Below, piece by piece: positions 1 through 9,092 of a stretch of DNA of 64,000 bases. Where the stretch lies: the NCBI RefSeq assembly GCF_021991875.1, contig NZ_JAHLKR010000022.1:44293-108292 (forward strand), in the 5' to 3' direction. The translations under genes and the position numbers were made by a program. Source of the stretch: Mycetohabitans sp. B8 (GTDB lineage: Bacteria; Pseudomonadota; Gammaproteobacteria; Burkholderiales; Burkholderiaceae). Below the pieces are notes generated by a model, which saw only the letters and a list, made by a program, of their open reading frames with translations, did no database searches and had not been told where the DNA came from. The stretch's first letter is position 1; every line of letters starts with the position of its first letter.

Positions 1-532
1 CATCGACCGGCTCGCACGCGAAGCAGGCGCCACACCGCGCGACGAACGGCGCTTTCACGGCACCTATGCGAAGGCGCGCCTGCACGGAGAGGAAATCCAC
101 TTGCTGCAGCCCCAAACGTTCATGAACCGGTCCGGGTTGTCCGTGGTGGCAGTGGCACAGTTCTTCAAAATCCTACCCCCATCCATCCTCGTCGTTCATG
201 ACGAGTTGGACTTGCCGCCGGGCGTCGCGAAACTGAAGTTAGGCGGCGGCAGTGGCGGACACAACGGTCTGAAGGATATTTCCGCTCATCTATCGACGCA
301 GCAATATTGGCGTCTGCGTATCGGCATCGGCCATCCGCGGGACTTGGTTCCGGAGGGCGCGCGCGCGAGCACCCAACCCGACGTGGTCAATTTTGTGCTG
401 AAACCGCCGCGCAAGGAGGAACAGCAACTCATCGACGCAGCCACCCACAAAAGCCTCGCGGTGATGCCATGGATCGTCAGCGGGGAGATGGGACGCGCGA
501 TGATGCAACTACACCGCGCTGAAGCACGATAA
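1..532 (+). CDS. pth: Peptidyl-tRNA hydrolase, 5' end outside the window
   Basis: Hydrolyses the ester bond of peptidyl-tRNA to recycle tRNA released from stalled ribosomes. The reading frame is open from base 2, so the start codon lies upstream; about 176 C-terminal residues are visible, against roughly 200 for the family. The family signatures are present: FMNRSG (Asn), VVHDELDLP (Asp) and GGHNGLKDI (Asn), which correspond to the Asn68, Asp93 and Asn114 positions known from E. coli Pth. The gene ends at TAA 530-532 and faces the ferredoxin gene convergently. Identification is secure; only the N-terminus is missing. Confidence 0.95.
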   Translation, partial: IDRLAREAGATPRDERRFHGTYAKARLHGEEIHLLQPQTFMNRSGLSVVAVAQFFKILPPSILVVHDELDLPPGVAKLKLGGGSGGHNGLKDISAHLSTQQYWRLRIGIGHPRDLVPEGARASTQPDVVNFVLKPPRKEEQQLIDAATHKSLAVMPWIVSGEMGRAMMQLHRAEAR

Positions 533-578
533 CGTGGCGTAACGGCGGCACAGGATGATTAAACTAGCGCAAAGTGGC

Positions 579-881
<303 letters not shown>

Positions 882-1059
882 TTATTATAACTTTTCTGGC
901 CTGCTTCTCGGCTGTGCAACGTTGCGTGTCAGCGCAAGGTGAGGATGTCCGGTCCGTGCAAAGTAAGAACGTCCGCTCGGTGGCCTCCAAGCCCAATGCG
1001 ATAGACCGCGCCGCTTCGACAATACCGCTGCCGCTGCGTCAGTGGGCTCAAGCGGTACT

Positions 1060-1581
<522 letters not shown>

Positions 1582-1714
1582 TTAACAAGCCGGCGGCACG
1601 ATGCACGGTAGCGCCGGCACTCGCTTCACAATGCCCAGCGGCAAGCGGGACCGGTACAGCGGTGGCCGGCGTGACGTCGCGGGAAAACGCCGCCAGCTCG
1701 TTTTTGAACGCGCA

Positions 1715-2428
1715 TTATTCACCATTTTCGCGCCGCAGCAAATGATAATGCACCGCGCCGGCGCGCGCGTGGCGTACGATGCGCCATCCCTGCAGTGACG
1801 GCCAGCCGGGCGTGGCGGCGACGCCCTGCTGCCCTTGGGCGTTGCGCACCGCAGCCAATGGCGCACCGGATTCGACATAGATCGCACCGCCGGGCGCCAC
1901 CAGCGGCAACGCAAGTGTCAGCGCGCGCCCAAGCAGGTCGGCATCGAACGGCGGGTCAAGGAACACGATGTCGAACCCCGCCGGCGTGAGGCCGGCCGCC
2001 AGCCGCAACGCATCGGCCTGCACGATCTCGATTGCCCGCGCATCCAACTTTTGCTGGATTGCGCCTAGTTGCGCCGCCGCGCGCGCATCGCGCTCGACCA
2101 TCACCACACGTTGCGCGCCGCGCGATGCGGCTTCGAAGCCGAGCGCCCCGGTGCCAGCGAATAGGTCCAGGCACACCAGGCCATCCAGTTGCTGGCCCAG
2201 CCAGTTGAATAAAGTTTCGCGCACACGGTCCGGCGTCGGCCTGAGCCCCGCCAGATTGAGGACCGGCAGCGGCGTACGCTTCCAGATGCCACCGATGAGG
2301 CGGACCTGGTGCGGCGCGTGACGTGTCGCGGCAACGCGGCGCGAAGCTGCGGCACCGGCGGCACGCGTTTGCGCACCGGCGGGGGCGGCAAAAGGCGCAC
2401 GGGCACGCGTGCGGGACGAATGGCTCAT
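1715..2428 (-). CDS. rsmD: 16S rRNA (guanine-966-N2)-methyltransferase
   Basis: SAM-dependent methylation of G966 in 16S rRNA. The Rossmann SAM-binding motif is LDLFAGTGALGFEA and the catalytic (N/D)PP(F/Y) motif is FLDPPFD. The N-terminal 40 residues are basic and low-complexity, as in some relatives, and the RLIGG start of the conserved domain follows. At 237 residues it is slightly long. It lies 148 bp upstream of coaD on the same strand and diverges from ftsY. Confidence 0.95.
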   Translation of the reverse strand: MSHSSRTRARAPFAAPAGAQTRAAGAAASRRVAATRHAPHQVRLIGGIWKRTPLPVLNLAGLRPTPDRVRETLFNWLGQQLDGLVCLDLFAGTGALGFEAASRGAQRVVMVERDARAAAQLGAIQQKLDARAIEIVQADALRLAAGLTPAGFDIVFLDPPFDADLLGRALTLALPLVAPGGAIYVESGAPLAAVRNAQGQQGVAATPGWPSLQGWRIVRHARAGAVHYHLLRRENGE

Positions 2429-2653
2429 CGATTCATTCCATTAGGCTGTCGTGGCGCGGGAACGGCCGCCGTCGCCGCGCGCAACCAGCCATCCTCCCGC
2501 GCCGGGGTTGGAAGAGAGCAACCTTATCATAGCCGGAGCGCAAGCTCAGAAACACATGCAGCGCTCTGCTAGAATGTCCGATCTGCCCCCGGCGCTCCGT
2601 TGCCGGCCCCGACGTCGCCCGCCCGCGGCGCGCGTACCGCCACATTGCGAACC

Positions 2654-4222
2654 ATGTTCAGCTTTTTCAAACGATTCAGGAAGGGCGATGCGTCCAGCCA
2701 GAAGCAAGACGCGCCCGTAGCGGATTCCGCCTCGCAAACCACCACGTCCGGCACGCCGGCCGCCCCGGACGCGTCTGAAGCGCGTAGTGTGCGGGTCGTG
2801 CCGACTGCACCCGCTGCACCTACCGCGCCACCAGCCCTGGCACCGGCATCGGCCACTGCCCCGGCGCCAAGCAACACGCTGGGCGCAACCGGCGCGCCAG
2901 GACCCGTGCCCTCCTCCGTCGGATCAGCCCAGCCGGCCGCCGCATTAGCATCCGGGACGTCATCCCCACCCGCGGCTTCGCCGGCGCCGGCGCTCTCGCC
3001 ATCATCTGCGGCGCCGTCAACACCTGCTGGCGCTGACGCGCCCGCGGCTTCACCAGCGCCCGTTACTTCGCCAACAGCGGCCGCTGCACCGGCGTCAGCC
3101 CCCCCATTAGCCGTCACGGCCACCGCGGCACCCGTCGCCTCGCCTAACATCACACCGTCTACAGCCCCGCCGCCCGTTGCGGAAGTCTCGGCCCGATCTG
3201 CGTCCGACGTGGCATCGCGGCCCTTGCCCGCCAAGCCTGCTGGAACCGCCACGCAGCAGCCCGTCGGCGACGAGGGCGAAGAGACCGTCGAGATCGTGCC
3301 GCCCCCTGCTCCCGAGCCGGCCGCCAAGCGCTCGTGGCTCAGCCGGTTGAAATCGGGGCTGACCAAAACCAGCTCGAGTCTGACCGGCATTTTCATCGGC
3401 GTGAAGGTCGACGAGGCGCTGTTTGAGGAGCTCGAGACCGCGTTGTTGATGGCGGATGCCGGTGTGGACGCCACCACTTACCTGCTCGATGCGCTGCGCC
3501 AGAAGGTCCGCAGCGAGCGACTGACTGACGCACAACAGGTCAAGGCGGCGTTGCGCACGCTGTTGATCGAATTGCTCACGCCGCTTGAGCAATCGATGGT
3601 GCTCGGCCGCGCACAACCGCTGGTGATGATGATTGCCGGCGTCAACGGGGCCGGCAAGACTACGAGCATCGGCAAGCTCGCCAAGCACCTACAGTCGTTT
3701 AACCAGTCGGTGATGCTGGCCGCCGGCGACACGTTCCGCGCTGCCGCGCGTGAGCAGTTGGTGATCTGGGGCCAGCGCAACAACGTCGCTGTGATCCAGC
3801 AGGAAAGCGGTGACCCAGCCGCGGTAATCTTCGACGCGGTCGGCGCCGCGCGCGCGCGCGGCATCGACGTGCTGATGGCGGACACCGCCGGACGCTTACC
3901 GACCCAGTTGCATCTGATGGAGGAGCTACGCAAGGTCAAGCGGGTGATCGGCAAGGCGATGGACGGCGCCCCGCACGAAATACTGCTGGTGCTCGATGCG
4001 AATACCGGCCAGAACGCGTTGGCCCAGGTGAAGGCGTTCGACGAGGCGCTGGGATTGACGGGACTCATCGTCACGAAGCTGGACGGTACCGCCAAAGGCG
4101 GCATCCTGGCCGCAATTGCGCGCCAACGCCCGGTGCCGGTGTATTTCATCGGCGTTGGCGAGAAGGTCGAGGATCTGCAACCGTTCGTCGCCGCCGAATT
4201 TGCCGACGCGCTGCTCGGGTAG
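2654..4222 (+). CDS. ftsY: Signal recognition particle receptor FtsY
   Basis: GTPase receptor that docks the SRP-ribosome complex at the inner membrane. I chose the ATG at 2654 because it gives the membrane-binding start MFSFFKRFRKG. Residues about 15-215 are an Ala/Pro/Ser-rich acidic A region of low complexity. The NG domain follows: G1 GVNGAGKTT, the DTFRAAAREQL insertion-box helix, G3 DTAGRLPT, and G4 TKLDGTAKGG. The total is 522 residues. A perfect 8-bp hairpin starts at its stop codon. It is divergent from rsmD and convergent with the LysE gene. Confidence 0.97.
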   Translation: MFSFFKRFRKGDASSQKQDAPVADSASQTTTSGTPAAPDASEARSVRVVPTAPAAPTAPPALAPASATAPAPSNTLGATGAPGPVPSSVGSAQPAAALASGTSSPPAASPAPALSPSSAAPSTPAGADAPAASPAPVTSPTAAAAPASAPPLAVTATAAPVASPNITPSTAPPPVAEVSARSASDVASRPLPAKPAGTATQQPVGDEGEETVEIVPPPAPEPAAKRSWLSRLKSGLTKTSSSLTGIFIGVKVDEALFEELETALLMADAGVDATTYLLDALRQKVRSERLTDAQQVKAALRTLLIELLTPLEQSMVLGRAQPLVMMIAGVNGAGKTTSIGKLAKHLQSFNQSVMLAAGDTFRAAAREQLVIWGQRNNVAVIQQESGDPAAVIFDAVGAARARGIDVLMADTAGRLPTQLHLMEELRKVKRVIGKAMDGAPHEILLVLDANTGQNALAQVKAFDEALGLTGLIVTKLDGTAKGGILAAIARQRPVPVYFIGVGEKVEDLQPFVAAEFADALLG

Positions 4223-4243
4223 GCACGCGGCGCAACGCGTGCC
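4222..4243. terminator. Possible bidirectional hairpin between ftsY and lysE
   Basis: GGCACGCG (4222-4229) and CGCGTGCC (4236-4243) form a perfect 8-bp stem with a 6-base loop, starting on the last base of the ftsY stop. It sits between two convergent genes, where a terminator would be expected. There is no U-tract on either strand, so intrinsic termination is unproven. Confidence 0.35.
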
Positions 4244-4252
4244 CCGTCCCGA

Positions 4253-4891
4253 TTAGCCGCCTGACACCAGCATCAGCGCGATCCAACCCATCACGCAGGC
4301 GATCAGCACATCGAGCACGCGCCACGCGACGTCTTTTTCGAACACCGGCCGTAACAGCCGCGCGCCATAGCCGAGTGCGCAGAACCATACGAGTGACGCG
4401 CTCATCGCGCCGAGCGCGAACCACAGGTTGGCCGGCCATGGATGGCGGCCGCCGACCGCGCCGAGCAGCACGACGGTATCGAGATAGACATGCGGATTGA
4501 GCAGCGATAATGCGACGATTGTGCCGGCCATGCCAACCGCCGACTGCGCACCGTCCTGATCCGATGCATCGAGGTGGCCCGGCCCTTTCCACGCGCTGTA
4601 CAGCGCGCGCAGGCCATACAGGAATACAAACAGCGCGCCGACGTATTTGACCACCACGAGCAACGCCGGCACCCGGGTCATCAACGCGCCCATGCCAGCG
4701 ACGCCCGCCGCGATGAGCATGATATCGATCGACGCGCAGATCGCGACAACCATCCCGACGTGCACGCGTTTGAGACCCTGTCGCAGCACATACGCATTCT
4801 GCGCGCCGATCGCGACGATCAGGCTCGCGCACAATCCGAAGCCCGACGCATAGGTCGATCCGAAGAACGGCAATGATTCAGCCCAACTCAT
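4253..4891 (-). CDS. LysE/ArgO-family amino acid exporter
   Basis: Inner-membrane exporter of the LysE superfamily, probably for basic amino acids. It has the family signature GAQNAYVLRQG near residue 28 and about six hydrophobic segments in 212 residues, plus the SLLNPHVYLDTVVLLG region typical of ArgO/LysE. The ATG at 4891 overlaps the stop of the upstream maiA remnant (ATGA), which fixes the start and suggests translational coupling. No LysG/ArgP regulator is adjacent, so its substrate and control are uncertain. Confidence 0.88.
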   Translation of the reverse strand: MSWAESLPFFGSTYASGFGLCASLIVAIGAQNAYVLRQGLKRVHVGMVVAICASIDIMLIAAGVAGMGALMTRVPALLVVVKYVGALFVFLYGLRALYSAWKGPGHLDASDQDGAQSAVGMAGTIVALSLLNPHVYLDTVVLLGAVGGRHPWPANLWFALGAMSASLVWFCALGYGARLLRPVFEKDVAWRVLDVLIACVMGWIALMLVSGG

Positions 4892-5125
4892 TCGGCATCC
4901 GGCTGAGCGGCAGGCATAGCATGGCAAAATGTGTCTAATTGCATCGCGTTATCAAAGAGGCGCTGGATCGCGGCAAAGGACACCAAGTCGATGTTGAAGC
5001 GTGGCGCGCTGGCCGCCATCCTTCAGCAGGTGCACGGGCACATCCTCATATGATAGGTGCTTTAGATTCAGCGCGATGCGAACACGAAACGACGCAGCAC
5101 TACAGAAATAGCGGTACAGCTTCAT
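4888..5125 (-). pseudogene. maiA: Maleylacetoacetate/maleylpyruvate isomerase remnant (zeta-class GST)
   Basis: The first 39 codons read as a zeta-class GST N-terminus ([19 protein letters not shown], then [13 protein letters not shown]). After that the frame changes, and only the last 37 or so codons remain ([18 protein letters not shown] to AAQPDAE, stop TGA). A family member is about 210 residues, so roughly 135 codons are missing. The 238-bp length is not a multiple of three. A good ribosome site (AGGAGC) still precedes the ATG, and the stop overlaps the LysE start. The intact gene would have worked with the FAH-family hydrolase just upstream. Confidence 0.88.
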
Positions 5126-5159
5126 GAGCCTGCTCCTACGACGCGACGCGACGCGCGTG

Positions 5160-5855
5160 TCAGACTACACGCAATGTCAGTATGTCGAATCCGTCTAGGC
5201 CGCCTTCGAGCACATCGCCCTTCGCGACCGCCGCCACCCCTTCCGGCGTTCCGGTATAGACCAGGTCGCCCGCCGCCAGAGTAATGAACCGCGATAAGTA
5301 GGCGATCGTTTCCGGCACCGGCCAGCGCATCGCCGACACGTCCGCGCGCTGTCGCGGCGCGCCATTGACCGTCAGCCACAATTGGCCGGCGGCAACGTGC
5401 CCGATCTGCGATACCGGATAAATCGGCCCGATCGGCGCGGACAGGTCAAACCCCTTGGCCATGTCCCAAGGACGGCCCAGCTTCTTGGCCTGCGCCTGCA
5501 AATCGCGGCGCGTCATGTCCAGCCCGAGCGCGTAGCCGTACACATGCTCCAGCGCGTGCTCCACCGGGATATCGTGTCCCCCGCGTCCGATCGCCACGAC
5601 CAGTTCCATCTCGTGGTGAACCTCGCCCGACTCAGGCGGATAAGGAAATTCGCCTACGGTCCCGGGCGCCACATACAGCACCGCGTCGGCGGGCTTGCTG
5701 AAAAAAAAGGGCGGCTCGCGTTGCGGGTCGTGGCCCATCTCGAGCGCGTGCGCTTCGTAGTTGCGCCCGACACAATAGATACGACGCACCGGAAACCTAT
5801 CGGACGACTGCGCCACCGGCACCGCAGGGGTCGGCACGTCGAATAAATAATCCAT
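5160..5855 (-). CDS. Fumarylacetoacetate/fumarylpyruvate hydrolase family protein
   Basis: FAH-fold C-C bond hydrolase or isomerase of 231 residues. Visible motifs are [16 protein letters not shown] at the N-terminus, the metal-ligand region [11 protein letters not shown], and the closing segment [12 protein letters not shown]. The small single-domain size fits fumarylpyruvate hydrolase or related acylpyruvases better than eukaryotic-type fumarylacetoacetase. An AGGAGA lies 7 bases before the ATG at 5855. Its partner isomerase, maiA, directly downstream, is broken, so its original pathway (gentisate or homogentisate) may no longer run. Confidence 0.9.
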   Translation of the reverse strand: MDYLFDVPTPAVPVAQSSDRFPVRRIYCVGRNYEAHALEMGHDPQREPPFFFSKPADAVLYVAPGTVGEFPYPPESGEVHHEMELVVAIGRGGHDIPVEHALEHVYGYALGLDMTRRDLQAQAKKLGRPWDMAKGFDLSAPIGPIYPVSQIGHVAAGQLWLTVNGAPRQRADVSAMRWPVPETIAYLSRFITLAAGDLVYTGTPEGVAAVAKGDVLEGGLDGFDILTLRVV

Positions 5856-5859
5856 CACA

Positions 5860-6290
5860 TGCTCTCCTGACGCGTGTGAGCACTACATCGATAGCCGCCC
5901 GCGGTCCGACCGGCGCGGCGCACGCATTGGACGAAACGCCCAAGTTTAAACCGAGACCGATCACTGCGGCAGTGACGCGGTCCTCCGAGTGCTTCACCCA
6001 TCGCGGCTTGCGCCGCGCCGCCGTAATGGCGCGGGATACCACGAGAGCGGCGCAGGCCGGCCCGTCGTCGCGTGGCACACAGCAGTGCGCGCAGGGTCCA
6101 GCGTGGCGCCATACCGCACCATCGCTGCACGGCCCAGAACAGCTCGATCGGACATCGCACACAAACACATCATAGCGTGATGTTTAAGCGAAATGAGCAT
6201 ACAAGTCGTCTTCTATCGTTCAATCCAGCCGTGACCGTGCGTCGATGTGCGATGCGCGGTCCCCATCGACGCACAGGCATGGTGACGAGG
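5860..6290. other. Intergenic stretch without a recognisable gene
   Basis: About 430 bases between the FAH hydrolase and the nirB/nasA scar. Short open frames exist on both strands but none resembles a protein I know, and none has a clear ribosome site. It may be further debris from the deleted nitrate assimilation region. Confidence 0.5.
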
Positions 6291-6656
6291 ATGAGGCTCG
6301 TGACGGTCGGCAACGCAATGGCCGGCGTACGCACGCTTAAAGCGTGGCTCAAGCGCGCCCCGAACCTGTACGACCATGCCGGCGAGCGGGTCACACCGCT
6401 CACCCGCCTACTGCTGCGCTCTGCGCTGAACGCTGGCTCGGCGCCGCCTGCACGCGACAAGACAATATGCAACTGCGTCGGGGGCAGCGAACGTTCGATC
6501 ACCGATGCACTTTCGGAACTGCAAGCCGGTGACGATCTCCAATCCGGCGTGGCCTATCTTGCGCACTTGCAGCAAAGCCTTGGATGCGGTACTCAGTGTG
6601 GTTCCTGCATTCCCGAAGTGAAACGGCTGATCGCGTCGGCACACGCGCTTGCGTAG
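6291..6656 (+). pseudogene. Deletion scar: nitrite reductase NirB start joined to nitrate reductase C-terminal BFD domain
   Basis: The 121-residue frame begins MRLVTVGNAMAGVRTL...RAPNLYD, matching the FAD-binding N-terminus of assimilatory nitrite reductase large subunit NirB for about 28 residues. It then changes to a segment ending in a BFD-like [2Fe-2S] domain (CNC near residue 62, then CGTQCGSCIPEVKRLI). That domain is usually found at the C-terminus of assimilatory nitrate reductase NasA. The middle of a nirB-nirD-nasA cluster would have been lost in one deletion that left an in-frame fusion. It could still make a small BFD-like protein. The NirB part is my reading of motif similarity, not an alignment. 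Confidence 0.65.
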
Positions 6657-6680
6657 CCGGTGCATCGGTTGCCCAATGTC

Positions 6681-7691
6681 ATGATCGAATCAAACCCTTT
6701 GTTTGAGAGCCCCTCCGGCAGCACAAATTTTCGTTGTGCGCCGTTGATCAAGGAAATCGGACGAGGAGCGCGCGGCGCACGCGCGCTTTCACACGATGAT
6801 GCCTATGCGCTCTATGCCGCGATGCTCGACGGGCGCGTCTCCGATGTCGAGTTGGGCGCAGTGGTGCTCGCCTACAGAGTCAAGGGCGAGACGCCGCAGG
6901 AGCTGGCAGCGATGCTCGCTGCAGCGCACGCGTCGCTTAGGCTACTCGCCACGCGCGGCGATCGCTACCGCCCCGTGTCGATACCGAGCTACAACGGCGC
7001 GCGCAAGCAGCCAAACCTCACACCGCTGCTCGCCTTGTTGCTTGCGCGTCGCGGCGTGCCGGTACTCGTGCATGGCGTGACAGTGGACCCAGGACGGGTG
7101 ACCAGCGCCGAAATCTTTGCCGAATTGGACCTGCCGGCTGTACGCTCGATCGACGAAATCGACCCGGCACTCGCTCACGCGCGGCTCGCATTCGCGCCGA
7201 TCGACGTGCTCGCGCCCAAGATGTCCCGCTTGCTCGGGCTACGTGCGACACTCGGCGTGCGCAATACGACCCATACACTGGTCAAGCTGCTGCAGCCGTT
7301 CGCCGAACCGGGACTGCGGCTGGTCAACTATACCCATCCAGCCTACCGTGACAGCCTATCAGCGCTGTTTTGCGATTTCCCGCAGGCGGCAGCCGGTGGT
7401 GTGTTGCTGGCGCGTGGAACCGAGGGAGAGGCCGCGGCCGATACCCGACGCCAGGTGCAGGTCGATTGGCTGCATGATCAAGTATGCGAGACACTGGTCG
7501 ATGCTGAACGTGCATCGACGCAAGCACCCGTGGTCGAACTGCCCGATGCGTTGGATGCGGCAACGACCGCGCGATGGATAACGGATGTACTGGATGGCCA
7601 CGCGAGGGCACCCGAGGCCATCGTGAAGCAAGTCGAACTCATCGAGCGCGTTGCCCGATGGAAGGAAGCGAGACAGGCGCCGTGCGCGTGA
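6681..7691 (+). CDS. ybiB: DNA-binding protein YbiB (TrpD2-like)
   Basis: Member of the nucleoside phosphorylase/phosphoribosyltransferase class II fold. In E. coli YbiB (TrpD2) binds nucleic acid and has no known anthranilate phosphoribosyltransferase activity. Conserved stretches include LYAAMLDGRVSDVELGAVV (N-terminal helical domain), PSYNGARKQPNLTPLLALLL, and HTLVKLLQPF. The ATG at 6681 gives 336 residues; an in-frame GTG at 6660 would add seven. It follows the nirB/nasA scar by 24 bp, the place it would hold after a nitrate assimilation operon. Confidence 0.88.
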   Translation: MIESNPLFESPSGSTNFRCAPLIKEIGRGARGARALSHDDAYALYAAMLDGRVSDVELGAVVLAYRVKGETPQELAAMLAAAHASLRLLATRGDRYRPVSIPSYNGARKQPNLTPLLALLLARRGVPVLVHGVTVDPGRVTSAEIFAELDLPAVRSIDEIDPALAHARLAFAPIDVLAPKMSRLLGLRATLGVRNTTHTLVKLLQPFAEPGLRLVNYTHPAYRDSLSALFCDFPQAAAGGVLLARGTEGEAAADTRRQVQVDWLHDQVCETLVDAERASTQAPVVELPDALDAATTARWITDVLDGHARAPEAIVKQVELIERVARWKEARQAPCA

Positions 7692-8211
7692 GCGCATCGG
7701 CCGCTGCGGCCGATCAGCCACGCTATCCGCGTGCGTTCCACGCACATTTGCACAACGGCACAATGTTTCGCATGGGCCACAAAATCCTTTCATCGCGCTG
7801 ACATCCGTACCGGTCTACGCCCAGCCAAAACCGCATCAAATCGCCTACCCGCCGTTGGCAAGCGCTTGCAAGACCATCGCCGGTCGTTTGACAGCGGCCA
7901 TTCAATCCGCATACAGGGCCGCGCATGCATTCGTCTTCGACACTTCACGTCCTCATCCGCGTCGCACTACGGCTATTGCTATGATTAGCGTAAGTCGACG
8001 ATCGAATCGATTACTCAACGCTTGCTTTCAACGCTTGCCGTTCGTAGGCACATAGCTCGTGTGGTCGGCAATCAACGTATCCAGCCACTCGCCGTTGCCG
8101 TCGACTATTGTTTTTGAAAGCGTTCGCGCTCCAGCCCCGGATCGTCTCGATAACCTTGGCCGCCCTCTGTACCTCGCTTCGAACGCGAAACGGGCCGAAC
8201 GCGGCACCGCT
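7692..8211. other. Intergenic stretch between ybiB and pagL
   Basis: About 520 bases. No convincing gene on either strand. A minus-strand frame ending at 8028 reads plausibly for about 30 residues (WLDTLIADHTSYVP) and overlaps the end of pagL; it may be a gene tail but I do not recognise it. Confidence 0.45.
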
Positions 8212-8790
8212 TCAGAAGTTGTATTGCAGGTGAAACTGCGTGAAATTGATACCCGGATTGGGCCGCTTGATACCGCCATTAGACACATGTTGGAAGCGAA
8301 ACCCCGCCTGGTATTGCTGACGTTCGCCGAACTGCGCGCCGACGCCGACCATGTCCGCGAACTGGAACGCCGAGGAGACAGTGAAGCGCTCGGAAATGCG
8401 CGGGTGCGTCAACAACCGCACGCCCACACCCGCCTCGACAAAGGGGCGAAACTGGCCGCTGTTCTTGATGAAACGCACGACCGGCGTCACGCCGAACTCG
8501 CCAATATTCGAATGTGCGTCGCCTTCGTCCTGGCGCCAATAGGACACATGGACCTCACCGACCAGTACAAAGTGCCAAGATCCCGTATCCCACCATGTCA
8601 GATCCGGATCCCATATCAGCGCCAGTCCGCCCTTCTTGATGTGGCGGTCTCCGAGTCCGCCGCCGAGTTGGACGCCAAACCGGTCCGCGTGGGCTGCCGC
8701 ACTAGCGGCCAGCGCCAGCGCCACCAACGCGGCGCGCGCCACACACCGCGTTGTCGCTGCCGGGCCGTGCTTCGTCGTGAACGTATTCAT
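8212..8790 (-). CDS. pagL: Lipid A 3-O-deacylase PagL
   Basis: Outer-membrane beta-barrel enzyme that removes the 3-O acyl chain from lipid A. The 192-residue precursor has a signal peptide (basic start, hydrophobic core, cleavage near AHA|DR) and alternating beta-strand segments. The C-terminal catalytic His-Ser pair lies in FRFQHVSNGGIKRPNPGIN, followed by a final strand ending in Phe. Such modification lowers endotoxin recognition by hosts. It is divergent from rpoH, and the intergenic region carries inverted repeats. Confidence 0.93.
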   Translation of the reverse strand: MNTFTTKHGPAATTRCVARAALVALALAASAAAHADRFGVQLGGGLGDRHIKKGGLALIWDPDLTWWDTGSWHFVLVGEVHVSYWRQDEGDAHSNIGEFGVTPVVRFIKNSGQFRPFVEAGVGVRLLTHPRISERFTVSSAFQFADMVGVGAQFGERQQYQAGFRFQHVSNGGIKRPNPGINFTQFHLQYNF

Positions 8791-8928
8791 TACTCTCCAA
8801 TATTAAGCAAGCACTGACAAACGGGGTTGGATCGCCATTTTAGGTCGTCGCGTGGATCGCTGCTCAATACGCCCCTCTGTGCCTTCATGCCCAGCCGCAC
8901 ACCAGAGGAAACTTCTTTTCACGCCGGC

Positions 8929-8970
8929 ATGTCAATTCAAATAACTATTAGAATTGACATATCAATAGTT
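8929..8970. promoter_or_regulatory. Overlapping inverted repeats upstream of rpoH
   Basis: ATGTCAATTC (8929-8938) and GAATTGACAT (8951-8960) are perfect 10-bp inverted arms around a 12-base spacer. AACTATT (8943-8949) and AATAGTT (8964-8970) form a second, interleaved inverted pair. The stretch is AT-rich within a GC-rich chromosome. The two hairpins are mutually exclusive, as in an attenuator or a tandem operator. It lies 123-164 bp before rpoH and about 140-180 bp before pagL, so either gene could be the target. Confidence 0.5.
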
Positions 8971-9006
8971 CAAACAAACCTGCGGCGCCATCGGCATTCA
9001 AATGAT

Positions 9007-9033
9007 TTAGCACTCAATGGAGTTGAGTGCTAA
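9007..9033 (+). promoter_or_regulatory. CIRCE operator (HrcA site) for rpoH
   Basis: TTAGCACTC (9007-9015), a 9-base spacer, and GAGTGCTAA (9025-9033) match the CIRCE consensus in all 18 arm positions. HrcA bound here would repress transcription at normal temperature. TTAGCA and TAAGAT, at 9007-9012 and 9031-9036 with 18 bp between them, could be the -35 and -10 boxes overlapped by the operator. It lies 59 bp upstream of the rpoH start. Confidence 0.93.
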
Positions 9034-9092
9034 GATAAGGCGGAATGCCTTTTGCGCAGTCGTGCATGGAGCTGCCCATCAAGGAGTAACGA

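Noticed and set aside
2569..3477. Long open frame on the minus strand opposite ftsY
   Set aside because: Antisense shadow of the Ala/Pro-rich FtsY A region; composition mirrors the GC-rich codons and it has no recognisable domain.
4939..5127. 62-residue plus-strand frame upstream of the LysE gene
   Set aside because: Antisense to the maiA remnant, whose minus-strand reading matches a known family.
6072..6290. N-terminal extension of the nirB/nasA scar frame
   Set aside because: The 73 codons before ATG 6291 resemble nothing, while the NirB-like sequence starts exactly at that ATG.
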